Notes: generated from the letters alone by a model not told the origin. A stretch of DNA of 64,000 bases from Azospirillum sp. SYSU D00513 (GCF_017356015.1 NZ_JAFIQV010000036.1:1-64000); one strand, 5' to 3'. Numbered from the stretch's first letter, positions 1 to 8,348 are shown. Numbers and translations: made by a program.

Positions 1-1
1 A

Positions 2-73
2 CGCTATGACAAGCTCGCCAGAAACTATGTGTCAGCCATAACCATTGCAACCATTGTAGCGTACTGGCTCTGA
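2..73 (+). CDS. IS5-type transposase, C-terminal end (gene begins before the window)
   Basis: The first bases read in frame as RYDKLARNYVSAITIATIV followed by YWL and a TGA stop. The TRYDKLARN-type tail is the usual C-terminus of one large group of IS5-family transposases, so this looks like the end of an insertion sequence whose body lies to the left. The following bases (about 74-95) may be its terminal inverted repeat, which cannot be tested with one end only. Whether the element is intact is unknown. Confidence 0.55.
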   Translation, partial: RYDKLARNYVSAITIATIVAYWL

Positions 74-382
74 TTGAGTCTGGAGCCTAAGGGGCGAAAA
101 CCTGTTACCTAAGGTGAATTGTGGCGTCATATTCCGAGACGGCATTGAGGTTACCGATGCCTTGTCGCAGAAAGCCTCCTAACCAAACCGTCGCCCCTCT
201 CGCCGCATATCTCTCTTTTTTGCAAAACTTTATTGCCACCCGATAAGTACTCCACAGAGGGAGTATGCTAACTGTTAATGCTCTATTGCCTAGGTTGTGC
301 GCACGAAAGACCCGGCACAAAATGCATCAATATGTGCCGATCACAATGCCAAGTCCCAGAGAGCATACGAGAGAGGCCGAGT
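74..382. other. Intergenic stretch without a recognisable gene
   Basis: About 300 bases of lower GC than the rest of the window, between the transposase tail and a small gene. No open frame here has a ribosome binding site and a recognisable product. It may hold the end of the insertion sequence and the promoter of the next gene. Confidence 0.4.
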
Positions 383-613
383 ATGACACCGAGAGCGCAT
401 TTCACGTACGTCGTGGAGCAGAAGGGGAAACACTGGACCGTCGGCTTCGGACCGGGCACTCATATTGGACAGTTCCCGTCGCGCCGTCAGGCGCTGGAAT
501 CGGCGGTTCGCGATGCCGTTCGCGTCCGAGTCCTTGGGGCTCAAGTCGACGTTCTTGCCCGCCGAAAGGACGGCTCGTTACGAAAGATACCGGAGGGGAT
601 TTCGCTCCAGTGA
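383..613 (+). CDS. Small DUF2188-like protein
   Basis: A 76-residue protein beginning MTPRAHFTYVVEQKGKHW. The pattern of an aromatic strand (HFTYVVEQKGKHWTV), then FPSRRQALESAV and a C-terminal basic segment, resembles DUF2188-type small proteins that carry a short beta strand-helix fold. Function is not known. The frame is open further upstream, but the ATG at 383 is preceded by GAGAGAGG and gives the compact family-sized product. It stands alone between insertion-sequence remnants. Family assignment is from pattern memory and moderately sure; that it is a real gene is likelier. Confidence 0.5.
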   Translation: MTPRAHFTYVVEQKGKHWTVGFGPGTHIGQFPSRRQALESAVRDAVRVRVLGAQVDVLARRKDGSLRKIPEGISLQ

Positions 614-1060
614 CCGATTGCGAACGACAGATTGCTCGATCTGGGCCATGTATGCCCCCTTACTGCAGCGGGAACACACGTCTCTCATTCGCCCACAGCC
701 AGGATTATGGTGGGCGATAGGAATCACTTATAGCCTCGGGCCGCCGCCTGCAATCCGCCATTAGGGAGAGCAGAAGCTCGACAGAGCCTTTCGGCCTGTG
801 GGCAATGCCTATCGAACCAAGCGACCTATCCCCGGCCAGAGCTCCCCTTTTGCTGGCGGTGCTCGCAAGGGAGTTCCACATCCTTCCTGGCTGCGCCAAG
901 ATCCCATTGAAGGCTTTTTGGCCCACTACGCGTCAGCCCGTCAGTAAATTGATAGCATCCTTGACGATTTCCCTGACGGCGCTCGAAGGCAAGGTAGCCC
1001 GTGAGAAATTTCCTCTTGGGCTGTTGAATGGGAAGGAGAGTCACTTAGAGGAGGTTTGCC
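614..1060. other. Intergenic stretch without a recognisable gene
   Basis: Roughly 450 bases with several short overlapping frames on both strands, none with a good ribosome binding site or familiar sequence. Base composition is lower in GC than the neighbouring genes, as expected for non-coding or decayed DNA. Confidence 0.4.
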
Positions 1061-1138
1061 ATGTTCAAATGGATTGCGCGTTACGCGATGCTGAAAGGTG
1101 TATGGAAGATGTTTCGCCGAAACCGCCAGCATCCGTAA
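1061..1138 (+). CDS. Very small basic protein (25 residues)
   Basis: An ATG eight bases after a strong GAGGAGG ribosome binding site opens a 25-codon frame. It encodes MFKWIARYAMLKGVWKMFRR and ends NRQHP. The product is an amphipathic, strongly basic peptide rich in Trp, Phe and Lys/Arg, suited to lie on a membrane. No family is recognised. The near-perfect Shine-Dalgarno, not sequence similarity, is the reason for calling it. Confidence 0.4.
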   Translation: MFKWIARYAMLKGVWKMFRRNRQHP

Positions 1139-1218
1139 CAAACCATGGGCAGGGTTCCTGGTCCAGTATGATCCGGTGCCCGTTGTTCAACCAATGCACA
1201 AAGGCTAATGTTAACTGA

Positions 1219-1242
1219 GGCGCGCGCCATTACCGGCGCGCC
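1219..1242. terminator. GC-rich hairpin, possible terminator
   Basis: GGCGCGC (1219-1225) pairs with GCGCGCC (1236-1242) around a ten-base loop, about 80 bases after the 25-codon gene and before the IS256 remnant. No clear T run follows, so termination is only possible. Confidence 0.3.
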
Positions 1243-1342
1243 CCTTCCTGCCTGCCAAATTTTTCACTTGGTAGCGGGCTCTCGGGGACTATCCGGAATT
1301 TCGTGCTCGGCGGGGGTATGCTGAGAACGGAAGGAGCCCTCG

Positions 1343-1853
1343 ATGGCACGACGCAAAGAACCGATTATCCCCGATGCGATCCTCGACCAGCTGCTGGCCG
1401 GAGCGGACGCCAAGACGGCGTTTGATCAGAACGGGCTGCTCGACCAGCTGAAGAATGCGCTGACGGAACGAGCCCTGCGCGCGGAGCTGGATCATCACCT
1501 GGCCAGCGACGAGAGCGGCAACCGCCGCAACGGCTATGGCCGCAAGACGGTGCTGATCGGCAAGTACCAGCGGCGTTTCCCCGGCTTCGACGAGAAGATC
1601 ATCTCGATGTACGCGCGGGGCATGTCGACGCGGGAGATCACGGGGCATTTGCGGGAGTTCTACGGCATCGAGGTGTCGGCCGACCTGATCTCGACGGTGA
1701 CGGATGCGGTGATCGAGGAGGTGGTGGCCTGGCAGAACCGGCCTCTGGAGGCTGTCTACCCGCTGGTGTTCCTGGATGCCATCCGGGTCAAGATCCGTAA
1801 CGAGGGCTTCGTGCGCAACAAGGCCATCCACGTGGCCATCGGCGTGCGGGCCG
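1343..1853 (+). pseudogene. IS256-family transposase, internally deleted and 3' truncated
   Basis: The reading frame starts MARRKEPIIPDAILDQLLAG and carries the IS256 (mutator-type) blocks NRRNGYGRKTVL, YQRRFPGFDEKIISMYARG, MSTREI and the first catalytic region VFLDAIRVKIR. Two lesions are visible. Between GRKTVL and GKYQRRF about two dozen residues normally present in the family are missing in frame. After IHVAIGVRA (near 1853) homology stops and the frame runs on into the antisense of the next gene. The second catalytic Asp and the Glu are therefore lost and the element cannot transpose itself. The start is preceded by GGAAGGAG. Confidence 0.85.
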
Positions 1854-1894
1854 GTATCCCTGCACCACGCTGGCTGATAGGAACAACGGGCTTT

Positions 1895-2206
1895 TCAGCC
1901 ACGCTGCCAATGACGGCGCAAGGCCACCCACTTCTGCTCCAGCCAAATCATGAACCGGCCAACCGGTCGCCGTAGGAATGGCACATCCTGCGCAATGAGC
2001 AGCAAACCCAATGGCAGCATCTCAATCCCGACCACCGGCAGGAACCACAGCATGCTGGCGATGATGAACAGCACCCCCAGCGGTATGCGGATCCAGCGCG
2101 CCTTCGGGTCGCGGAGCCAGCGGATGGCGCGCGCCACGCGGTCGGGCGCCTCCTTCTCCAGCCCCTCATAGGCTCGATCGAGCGTTTTCTGCCCCTCGTC
2201 CGTCAT
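1895..2206 (-). CDS. Small integral membrane protein, function unknown
   Basis: A 103-residue protein with a charged N-terminal third (MTDEGQKTLDRAYEGLEKEA), a central hydrophobic hairpin of two predicted membrane segments at about residues 40-75 (PLGVLFIIASMLWFLPVVG, then LPLGLLLIAQDVPF), and a basic tail ending in KWVALRRHWQRG. Small proteins of this design recur in alphaproteobacteria; no function is known to me. The truncated IS256 frame overlaps its 3' end on the other strand, which puts the transposon breakpoint just beyond this gene. Confidence 0.65.
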   Translation of the reverse strand: MTDEGQKTLDRAYEGLEKEAPDRVARAIRWLRDPKARWIRIPLGVLFIIASMLWFLPVVGIEMLPLGLLLIAQDVPFLRRPVGRFMIWLEQKWVALRRHWQRG

Positions 2207-2260
2207 GGCAATTCAACACTCCCTTCGTGATCCGGCGCGCTGCGGGATGGCCAATGCGAA

Positions 2261-3052
2261 CTACCGCGGCGATAGGACGGTCAGGATCGTGACGGGCTCC
2301 GCCTCCTCGAGCGCTCGGCGCATTGCGGATTCCTCAGTGAAGCGTCCGCGCAGGCGGCGCCCCTCGCAGACCACCTCGATGCATGCCGCCTGGAAAGGCC
2401 AGGGCTCGACGCGCAAATCGGCCGGGTTTCCGCCTGTCGCGCTGAGACGAAGTTCGGCGTTGTCCTTGCCGTCGGTCGGCACGTCGGGGATTACCGCCTC
2501 CTTTCCGACGCCCCAGCCGATCTCCAGCGACATGCGGTCGACGGCGGCAATGAGCAGCCGGTTGCGCTCGAGCGCGTCCGGCGTCAGGTCCGCCGCATAG
2601 CGGGGATTGGCCGCCAAGGCCGCGACGCAGTCGCGCTGGAAACGGTGCTGCCCCTCCAGGAAGCGCCGGACGAGCGCCGCGTCCTCCCGCGACGCCTTGT
2701 CGAAGTCGAAGAAGGTTCCGTAGATCGTGTCGGCGTGCAGGGAAACCATGAGGGCTGGGTAGCGCCCGAAGGCGAGCGCGCGGCGCACGCCCTGCGTCCA
2801 TATTCCGGTGTGCGTCCCTGCATCGAGTTCCTGAAAGCCGTGCGGGCGGCCGGTTCGCGGGTTCAGCGTCGGCTCGGATTCCCAGGACAGCCAGCCGATG
2901 TCGTGCTGCTCCGCTCCCAGGCAGACCTCCTCGCGGGGCGACGGCGGGTGGAAGGCATCGTTTCCCCAAACCCGCATCAGTTGGCCCGACAGCCAGGCAT
3001 GACTCGGCTGCGGGATGGCGATCACGCCGTCGCCGTCGTCCCGGAACAGCAT
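2261..3052 (-). CDS. DUF3891 family protein
   Basis: A 263-residue soluble protein with the DUF3891 features: an N-terminal PQPSHAWLSGQLMRVWGND, the motif GAEQHDIGWLSWE in which the His-Asp pair recalls HD-type metal phosphohydrolases, then SLHADTIYG and RNRLLIAAVDRMSLEI. The fold is related to HD-domain proteins and may bind metal, but no substrate is established. It lies three bases downstream of nothing on its own strand except the DUF3008 gene that follows, so the two are probably co-transcribed. Length and start (MLFRDDGDGVIAIPQPSHAW) fit the family. Confidence 0.75.
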   Translation of the reverse strand: MLFRDDGDGVIAIPQPSHAWLSGQLMRVWGNDAFHPPSPREEVCLGAEQHDIGWLSWESEPTLNPRTGRPHGFQELDAGTHTGIWTQGVRRALAFGRYPALMVSLHADTIYGTFFDFDKASREDAALVRRFLEGQHRFQRDCVAALAANPRYAADLTPDALERNRLLIAAVDRMSLEIGWGVGKEAVIPDVPTDGKDNAELRLSATGGNPADLRVEPWPFQAACIEVVCEGRRLRGRFTEESAMRRALEEAEPVTILTVLSPR

Positions 3053-3054
3053 GG

Positions 3055-3246
3055 CTAATCCTTCGACTCGCGCATCGGGAGATCCTTGCGTTTGGTGGCG
3101 GCCAGGTCGTGGAGTTCCTTCTCGCTCATCGACTTGGCCATCTCCTTCGACGCGCCTTTGAGGCTGGACGCCGGCTTGTCACCACGCTTTGCGGCGAGCG
3201 CGGCACCGGCCGCCATCTGCTGCTTCTTCGACTCCGCCTTGGGCAT
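3055..3246 (-). CDS. DUF3008 family small protein
   Basis: A 63-residue hydrophilic, Lys-rich protein: MPKAESKKQQMAAGAALAAK, then SLKGASKEMAKSMSEKELHD and a KRKDLPMRES tail. This is the characteristic composition of DUF3008, short proteins often found with stress genes (CsbD, BON, PRC-barrel) in alphaproteobacteria. Its role is unknown. It ends two bases before the start of DUF3891 on the same strand (stop at 3055, next start at 3052), so it is the upstream gene of a two-gene unit. The ATG at 3246 gives exactly the family length. Confidence 0.8.
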   Translation of the reverse strand: MPKAESKKQQMAAGAALAAKRGDKPASSLKGASKEMAKSMSEKELHDLAATKRKDLPMRESKD

Positions 3247-3305
3247 GTCCGTTCTCCGTGAAGGTTCAGGCATCGTCCACAACAGGGCAGCCGTGGCCGC
3301 CGGCA

Positions 3306-4520
3306 CTACCGGCCGGGGACCAGTTCCACCTTCACCCACCCCGGCTTGCGCAGGTCGAACTGCTTGTAGGCCTCGATGACGTCGCTCATCGGTTCGACGT
3401 GCGACAGGATCCTGGCCGGATCGACGGTGCCGGCCTCGACCATCGAGACGAGACGGGGAATGTATTTGCGGTGGTTGCAATTGCCCATATTGATGGTGAC
3501 GTTCTTGTTCATCGCCATCCCGATGGGGAAGAACTTGTCGGTCTGCGGATAGACGCCGATGATCGAGAGCGTTCCCGCCTTCGCCAGCGAATCCAGGGCC
3601 CAGGTCACCGCCTGGGACGGACCGTCGCCGGGCTTCCACTGGTCGCCCCGCGGGTTGGCGTCCGGCGCGATCTGCTGGACCTCCTGTGCGAACTGTCCAG
3701 CCTGCTGGTTTGCCTGCTCCGCCGCCGGGCCGGTCTTGGGCCGTTCGGAATCCACACCCACCGCGTCGATGGCCCGGTCGGGGCCGGCGCCGCCGGTCAG
3801 GTCACGGATCGCCTGGACCGGGTCTTCCTGATTGTAGTTCACCGTCTCGGCGCCGAGATCGCGGGCGCGGTCCAGCCGGCCTTCGATCCCGTCCACCGCG
3901 ATGACCCGGCTGGCGCCGAGTTGGAAGGCACTGAGGATTGCGAACAGGCCGACCGGGCCGCAGCCCCAGACCGCGACGATGTCGCCCGCCTTGATCTCGG
4001 CCAGTTCGGCGCCGAAATAGCCGGTCGGGTAGATGTCGGAGATCAGGATGGCCTGATCGTCGGTGACTTGGTCCGGCAGCTTCACAAGTCCGACGTTGGC
4101 GTAGGGAACGCGAGCGTATTCGGCCTGAAGCCCGTCGAAGGGACCGGTCATCTCCGGACCGCCGAAAAAGGCGGTGCCGGCTGCCGGGCCGTTCGGGTTG
4201 GCCTCGTCGCACTGCGCGAAATAGCCGGAGCGGCAGTAATTGCACGAGCCGCAGCCGATCGTGGACGGAATCACCACGCGGTCGCCCCGCTTCAGGTTGC
4301 GCACCATGGGCCCGACCTCCTCGACCACGCCCACTCCTTCGTGCCCAAGGATGGTGCCGGGCTTCATGCCGGGCAGCGTGCCGCGGATCATGTGCAGGTC
4401 GGTACCGCAGATGGCGCTCGCCGTGATGCGGACGATCGCGTCGTGCGGGTCCTTGATCTTGGGCTGGGGCACTTCGTCGACGCGGATGTCGCCCACGCCA
4501 TGGAAAACGACGGCTTTCAT
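3306..4520 (-). CDS. Zinc-dependent alcohol dehydrogenase, formaldehyde-dehydrogenase-like
   Basis: A 404-residue medium-chain dehydrogenase/reductase that oxidises an alcohol or aldehyde with NAD(P). The catalytic zinc residues are in SAICGTDLHM and GHEGVGVVEEVG. The structural-zinc cysteines are in GCGSCNYCRSGYFAQCD, and the nucleotide-binding glycines in VWGCGPVGLFA. An Asn/Gln-rich insertion after the Rossmann fold (PAAEQANQQAGQFAQEVQQ) is typical of the long 'glutathione-independent formaldehyde dehydrogenase' branch. The ATG at 4520 is chosen because GGGAG lies six bases upstream; an ATG two codons earlier overlaps that site. The substrate cannot be read from sequence. It stands close behind the SMP-30-like gene on the same strand. 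Confidence 0.85.
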   Translation of the reverse strand: MKAVVFHGVGDIRVDEVPQPKIKDPHDAIVRITASAICGTDLHMIRGTLPGMKPGTILGHEGVGVVEEVGPMVRNLKRGDRVVIPSTIGCGSCNYCRSGYFAQCDEANPNGPAAGTAFFGGPEMTGPFDGLQAEYARVPYANVGLVKLPDQVTDDQAILISDIYPTGYFGAELAEIKAGDIVAVWGCGPVGLFAILSAFQLGASRVIAVDGIEGRLDRARDLGAETVNYNQEDPVQAIRDLTGGAGPDRAIDAVGVDSERPKTGPAAEQANQQAGQFAQEVQQIAPDANPRGDQWKPGDGPSQAVTWALDSLAKAGTLSIIGVYPQTDKFFPIGMAMNKNVTINMGNCNHRKYIPRLVSMVEAGTVDPARILSHVEPMSDVIEAYKQFDLRKPGWVKVELVPGR

Positions 4521-4650
4521 GAACATCTCCCGGAAAAGAGGAAGCCGGCCGCGGGAACATCGGGAAGCCGGCCGAGGATCTCCGCACTCCAACCCCTCGC
4601 CTTCCAAACTGTTGCGCGATCCCTTCTCCACCTGTTCCGGGACGGCGGAA

Positions 4651-5655
4651 TCAAATGATCGCCGCACCTCGGGTCGCCAGTTCCATGGAGTAGACCGTGT
4701 CCATGGCGCATATGAGCAGCGTGGAGCCGTGAACGCCGCCGAAAGCGAGGTTCGCAGCGGTGCGAGGGGTGGGGATTCGCCCCAGTTCCTCGCCCTCGGG
4801 GGAAAGGATATGCACCCCGTCGCCGGCCGAGGTGAACAGGTTCCCCTTCACGTCGAGGGCAAAGCCGTCCGGAACCCCCGGATCGATTTCGGCAAAGACC
4901 CGGCGCCCCGAAAGTTTGCCGTCGGCCCCGACGTCGTAGGCGAGGATCGCGTGCCCGTTCGAGCCCTGCTCCAGCGACCGCGCCGTATCCGACACATAGA
5001 GCACGGACTCGTCCGGCGAAAAGGCGATCCCGTTCGGCTGCCCGGCTTCTTTGGCAACGGCGTCGATGCCGCCGGTCGCAGGGTCGAACCTGTAGACGAA
5101 GGCGCCCGGCAGTTCCATCCTGCCCCCGCCCCCCTCCGCCGGGCTTTTGAGGCCGAAGACCGGATCGGTGAACCAGATCGTCCCGTCGGATTTCACGGCC
5201 ACGTCGTTCGGCGAGTTGAAGCGCCGCCCCTGATAGCTCTCCACCAGCATCCGGTTCACCCCATCCTTTCCGGTCAGGCTGACGCGGCGGCCGCCATGCT
5301 CGCAGACGACGAGCCGGCCCGCCCGGTCCACGGCATGGCCATTGGCGAAGCCGCTCGGCTCACGCAATGTCCGGACCGTGCCGGTGGCGGGATCGATGAC
5401 GTGTTCCCGGTTCGCCTTGACGTCGCTGAACACGAAGCCGCCGAAGGCGGGCGCCCAGACCGGTCCCTCGCACCAGGCATACCCGCCCGCAAGGCGCCGC
5501 AGCCGTGCGCCGCGGGGCACCAGGGCATCGAACCGCTCGACCCGTCCAGCCGCTGGCTTGGGCGGCGCCAAGCCGTCCTGGCCAGCCTGGGATGGGGTGA
5601 GAGGACAGCCCACCGCGGCGAGGCCTGCCATTACGGCGCGACGCGACAGTTCCAT
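4651..5655 (-). CDS. SMP-30/gluconolactonase family protein, exported
   Basis: A 334-residue six-bladed beta-propeller of the SMP-30/gluconolaconase/LRE family, likely a calcium-dependent lactonase. The N-terminus MELSRRAVMAGLAAVG has an SRR-type Tat-like signal. Propeller motifs are GGYAWCEGPVWAP (metal Glu), RRFNSPNDVAVKSDGTIWF (metal Asn and the usual NDV turn), EAGQPNGIAFSPDESVLYVSD (third metal site, Asn) and IDPGVPDGFALDVKGNLF (fourth, Asp). All four metal-site positions appear present. The start at 5655 follows GGGAAAG; an in-frame ATG exists four codons earlier. The alcohol dehydrogenase downstream might supply its lactone substrate; this is a guess from position. Confidence 0.8.
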   Translation of the reverse strand: MELSRRAVMAGLAAVGCPLTPSQAGQDGLAPPKPAAGRVERFDALVPRGARLRRLAGGYAWCEGPVWAPAFGGFVFSDVKANREHVIDPATGTVRTLREPSGFANGHAVDRAGRLVVCEHGGRRVSLTGKDGVNRMLVESYQGRRFNSPNDVAVKSDGTIWFTDPVFGLKSPAEGGGGRMELPGAFVYRFDPATGGIDAVAKEAGQPNGIAFSPDESVLYVSDTARSLEQGSNGHAILAYDVGADGKLSGRRVFAEIDPGVPDGFALDVKGNLFTSAGDGVHILSPEGEELGRIPTPRTAANLAFGGVHGSTLLICAMDTVYSMELATRGAAII

Positions 5656-5732
5656 GATCTTTCCCATCGGTGGCAGGGCGCGACCCGCAGCCCTTCCCAG
5701 ATTCCTGTCGCCCGGGCAGGGTATCGGGAACC

Positions 5733-5768
5733 GGGATATCCCCCGCGTGCCGACGCGGGGGATATCCC
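5733..5768 (-). terminator. Perfect 16-bp hairpin, likely terminator of the BON gene
   Basis: GGGATATCCCCCGCGT (5733-5748) and ACGCGGGGGATATCCC (5753-5768) are exact reverse complements around the tetraloop GCCG. The structure begins 17 bases past the stop codon of the BON gene and before the SMP-30 gene, so it should separate the two transcription units on the minus strand. No T run follows. Confidence 0.65.
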
Positions 5769-5785
5769 TGGAGGACCGTTCAGGA

Positions 5786-6688
5786 TCAGCCCTGGCTGGT
5801 GACCTTGCTGTTGCTGTTGCCGCTGGGCATGAAACCGCTTCCGGTTCCCGTACCGCCGCCCATGCCGGCCATGGCCGAAGCACCGGCATTCGTGCCGCCC
5901 GTGCCAAAAGCGCCCTGCTGGACGCGCAGGTTGTTCTGCACGTGGCGGACGCCGGAAACGGATTCCGCGACATCCTCGGCACGGCGCTTGGCGTCGCGGT
6001 GGTCGACCGTGCCGGACAGCGTGATTTCACCGCCGCTGACGCTGACCTCGATCTCGCTCGCGTCGATGTAGGGGTCGTCGGTCAGCCGGTCGTTGACGTC
6101 CTCGCGGATGCGGTCATCGGAACGGGTGTAGCCGCGCGGCCCGCGCCCGCGATGGTGCTGGGCGCCGGAATCACCACGCATCGCGTCCATGCGGCGGCGG
6201 CGCTCCGCGTCTTCGCTGCCGAACCAGGTCGCCATCTCGTCGCCGGCCCGCTCGAAGAAGCCGCGCTCCTCATCGCCACGCTGGCGCCCCGAGCGGTCGC
6301 CATAGCCCGAGCGGTCGCCGTAGTTCGCGAACCCGCCACGCTGGCTGCCGAAGACGCGATCCTCGCCGAAGCGCCCCTGGCCGCCACGTCCGCCGGAGCG
6401 CTGGTCACCCGGCCACGCGCCAGCCATGCCGGAGAGGCTCCTCTCCCCATAAATGCGGGCGCCGTGGTCCTCGCGCCCCTGATCGCCACGATCATAGCCA
6501 CCCCGGCCGTAATCGTCGCGTCCGTATCCAAAGGCGCTCCGGTCCTGGAATTCATCGCGGAAATGGTTGCCACGCAGCGGGCCGTCATACTCACGTTCTT
6601 CGAAACGGTTGTCGCGGCCTTCGTCGCGCCAGTTCCGGTTCTCATTCCTCCAACGGTCTTGCCTCCAACGGTCTTGATCGTACGCCAT
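5786..6688 (-). CDS. BON-domain protein with Arg/Gly/Tyr/Asp-rich N-terminal region
   Basis: A 300-residue protein. Residues 1 to about 175 are low complexity, dominated by Arg, Asp, Gly and Tyr (repeats such as RDDYGRGGYDRGDQGRED). They probably form an intrinsically disordered segment. A single BON domain follows: YTRSDDRIREDVNDRLTDDP, EIEVSVSGGEITLSGTVDHR and VRHVQNNLRV. A Gly/Met-rich tail closes the protein. BON domains bind phospholipid or other envelope partners. The start at 6688 has GGGAG eight bases upstream. No signal peptide is seen, so location is open. A degenerate paralogue lies at about 29 kb. Its promoter lies in the divergent spacer shared with the FAD/Rieske gene. Confidence 0.8.
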   Translation of the reverse strand: MAYDQDRWRQDRWRNENRNWRDEGRDNRFEEREYDGPLRGNHFRDEFQDRSAFGYGRDDYGRGGYDRGDQGREDHGARIYGERSLSGMAGAWPGDQRSGGRGGQGRFGEDRVFGSQRGGFANYGDRSGYGDRSGRQRGDEERGFFERAGDEMATWFGSEDAERRRRMDAMRGDSGAQHHRGRGPRGYTRSDDRIREDVNDRLTDDPYIDASEIEVSVSGGEITLSGTVDHRDAKRRAEDVAESVSGVRHVQNNLRVQQGAFGTGGTNAGASAMAGMGGGTGTGSGFMPSGNSNSKVTSQG

Positions 6689-6751
6689 GGTCTGAACTCC
6701 CGGTCGTTTGTTGACGCGCCGTTCGGGATGCTTCGCCGAAGACGCACCTAG

Positions 6752-6776
6752 GGAACAGCCCTCGGCAGGGTGCGTC
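6752..6776 (+). promoter_or_regulatory. EcfG-like box GGAAC-N16-CGTC
   Basis: GGAAC at 6752-6756 is followed after 16 bases by CGTC, close to the alphaproteobacterial general-stress consensus GGAAC-N16/17-CGTT. It lies about 100 bases upstream of the FAD/Rieske gene and is weaker than the box at 6812. Confidence 0.3.
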
Positions 6777-6811
6777 CCGCCCCCGGCCCTGAATGGCACG
6801 GTTGCGTGGCC

Positions 6812-6837
6812 GGAACCTCCCTTGTGTTCCCATGGTT
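6812..6837 (+). promoter_or_regulatory. EcfG-like promoter GGAAC-N17-GGTT for the FAD/Rieske gene
   Basis: GGAAC (6812-6816), 17 bases, then GGTT (6834-6837), ending 35 bases before the start codon of the FAD/Rieske gene. The same spaced pair recurs upstream of four other genes within 8 kb. Confidence 0.45.
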
Positions 6838-6872
6838 GCCTGGGTGTCCTCGCCCCGATCTGGAGTCGCCTC

Positions 6873-8348
6873 ATGCGGATCTTCCCCGGCACTGCCGAAT
6901 CCTGCTGGATCGCCGACGCGCCAAGCACGGCCTACCCGGCCCTGCCGGGGGATGTGGTCGTGGATGTCGCGGTGATCGGCGGCGGCATCGTGGGCCTGAC
7001 CGCAGCGTTGCTGCTGAAAAGGGCGGGCAAACGGGTGGCGGTGCTGGAAATGCGGCGTGTCGGCCGTCAGGTCACCGGTCGTTCAACGGCCAAGATCACC
7101 TCCCTGCACGCGCTGATTTACCGCCACCTGACCGACTGCTTCGGCGCGGAGACGGCACGCCTGTACGGCGAGGCGAACCAGGCCGGGCTGGCACTGATCC
7201 GCGATCTCGCGCGCGAGTTGCGCATCGACTGCAACCTGGAGACCAAGAACGCCTACACCTACGCCACCGGGAAGGACGGGCTCGACGCGTTGCGCGACGA
7301 GGCCGAGTTGGCCCGGCGGCTCGGGCTGCCCGCCGACTTCACCGCGGAGGTGCCCTTGCCCTTCCCCACCGCAGGCGCGGTGCGCTTCTCCGATCAGGCG
7401 CAATTCAATCCGGCGACGTATCTTGTGGCGCTCGCCGCCGCCATCGAGGGCGACGGATGCTCGGTGTTCGAGGACACGCTGGTGACAAAGGCGGAGGAGG
7501 GAGAGCCCTGTACCGTCGAGACGAGCCGAGGCACCGTCCTCGCGCGCGACGTGATCGTGGCGAGCCACACTCCCATCGCCGGGCACGGGCATTTCCACAG
7601 CAAGACCCGTCCGCGCGGCCATATGGCCATCGCCGCCCGGATCGCCGCCGCCGACCTGCCCGACGGCATGTTCCTCTCAGCCGAGCAGCCGACCCACTCC
7701 ATCCGCGGCGGCCGCGACGCGGATGGTCCGCTTCTGGTGGTGCTCGGTCCGCGTTTTCCGCAAGGGCAGCATCCCAACACCCTGGCTGGCCTGCGTGAGC
7801 TGGAGGCTTGGACTCGGGAGCGCTTCCCGATTGGGGAGATCGCGTACCGCTGGACCAACGAGGATTATGAGACCCCGGACCGGGTGCCGCTGGTCGGCCG
7901 CGCGAACCCCGACAGTCGTCACCTTTATGTGGGCGTCGCCTTCAACGCCTGGGGCATCAGCAACGGCACCGCCGCCAGCCTCATCCTTGCCGATCTGATT
8001 CTGAACAGACCGAACGCATGGGCCCGCGTTTTCGACGCGACGCGTGACCTGCCGCGCGACTTCAACCCCGGCGGCGACACGGCGACGCGGATCGCGTCGC
8101 TCGCCGACCTGGCGCCGGGTGACGGTGGTGTTCTGGACATCGACGGAACAGCGGTCGCCGCCTGGAAGGACGATCAAGGGCAAGTCCACACCTTTTCCGC
8201 CGCCTGCACGCACAAGGGCTGCTCCGTCACATGGAACCATGCCGACCGCACATGGGACTGTCCCTGCCACGGCTCGGTCTTCACCGCCGGCGGCGCCGTC
8301 GTCCATGGTCCGGCGCGCAAGCCATTGGAGCCCTGGAAGCAGGAGTGA
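6873..8348 (+). CDS. FAD-dependent oxidoreductase with C-terminal Rieske [2Fe-2S] domain
   Basis: A 491-residue two-domain flavoprotein. The N-terminal part is a DAO-type FAD domain with the dinucleotide-binding motif VAVIGGGIVGLTAALLLKRA at about residue 30 and VGRANPDSRHLYVGVAFNAW near the FAD-closing region. The last hundred residues are a Rieske domain with both ligand pairs, Cys-His in CTHKGCSVTWN and Cys-His in WDCPCHGSVF. This arrangement is that of a widespread bacterial family in which electrons pass from an unknown amine-like substrate via FAD to the cluster. The start at 6873 follows TGGAG. It is transcribed divergently from the BON gene and preceded by an EcfG-like box, suggesting stress-induced expression. 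Substrate unknown. Confidence 0.88.
   Translation: MRIFPGTAESCWIADAPSTAYPALPGDVVVDVAVIGGGIVGLTAALLLKRAGKRVAVLEMRRVGRQVTGRSTAKITSLHALIYRHLTDCFGAETARLYGEANQAGLALIRDLARELRIDCNLETKNAYTYATGKDGLDALRDEAELARRLGLPADFTAEVPLPFPTAGAVRFSDQAQFNPATYLVALAAAIEGDGCSVFEDTLVTKAEEGEPCTVETSRGTVLARDVIVASHTPIAGHGHFHSKTRPRGHMAIAARIAAADLPDGMFLSAEQPTHSIRGGRDADGPLLVVLGPRFPQGQHPNTLAGLRELEAWTRERFPIGEIAYRWTNEDYETPDRVPLVGRANPDSRHLYVGVAFNAWGISNGTAASLILADLILNRPNAWARVFDATRDLPRDFNPGGDTATRIASLADLAPGDGGVLDIDGTAVAAWKDDQGQVHTFSAACTHKGCSVTWNHADRTWDCPCHGSVFTAGGAVVHGPARKPLEPWKQE

Noticed and set aside
3189-4658. A 489-codon open frame on the plus strand
   Set aside because: Complementary to the zinc alcohol dehydrogenase with intact zinc and NAD motifs on the other strand.
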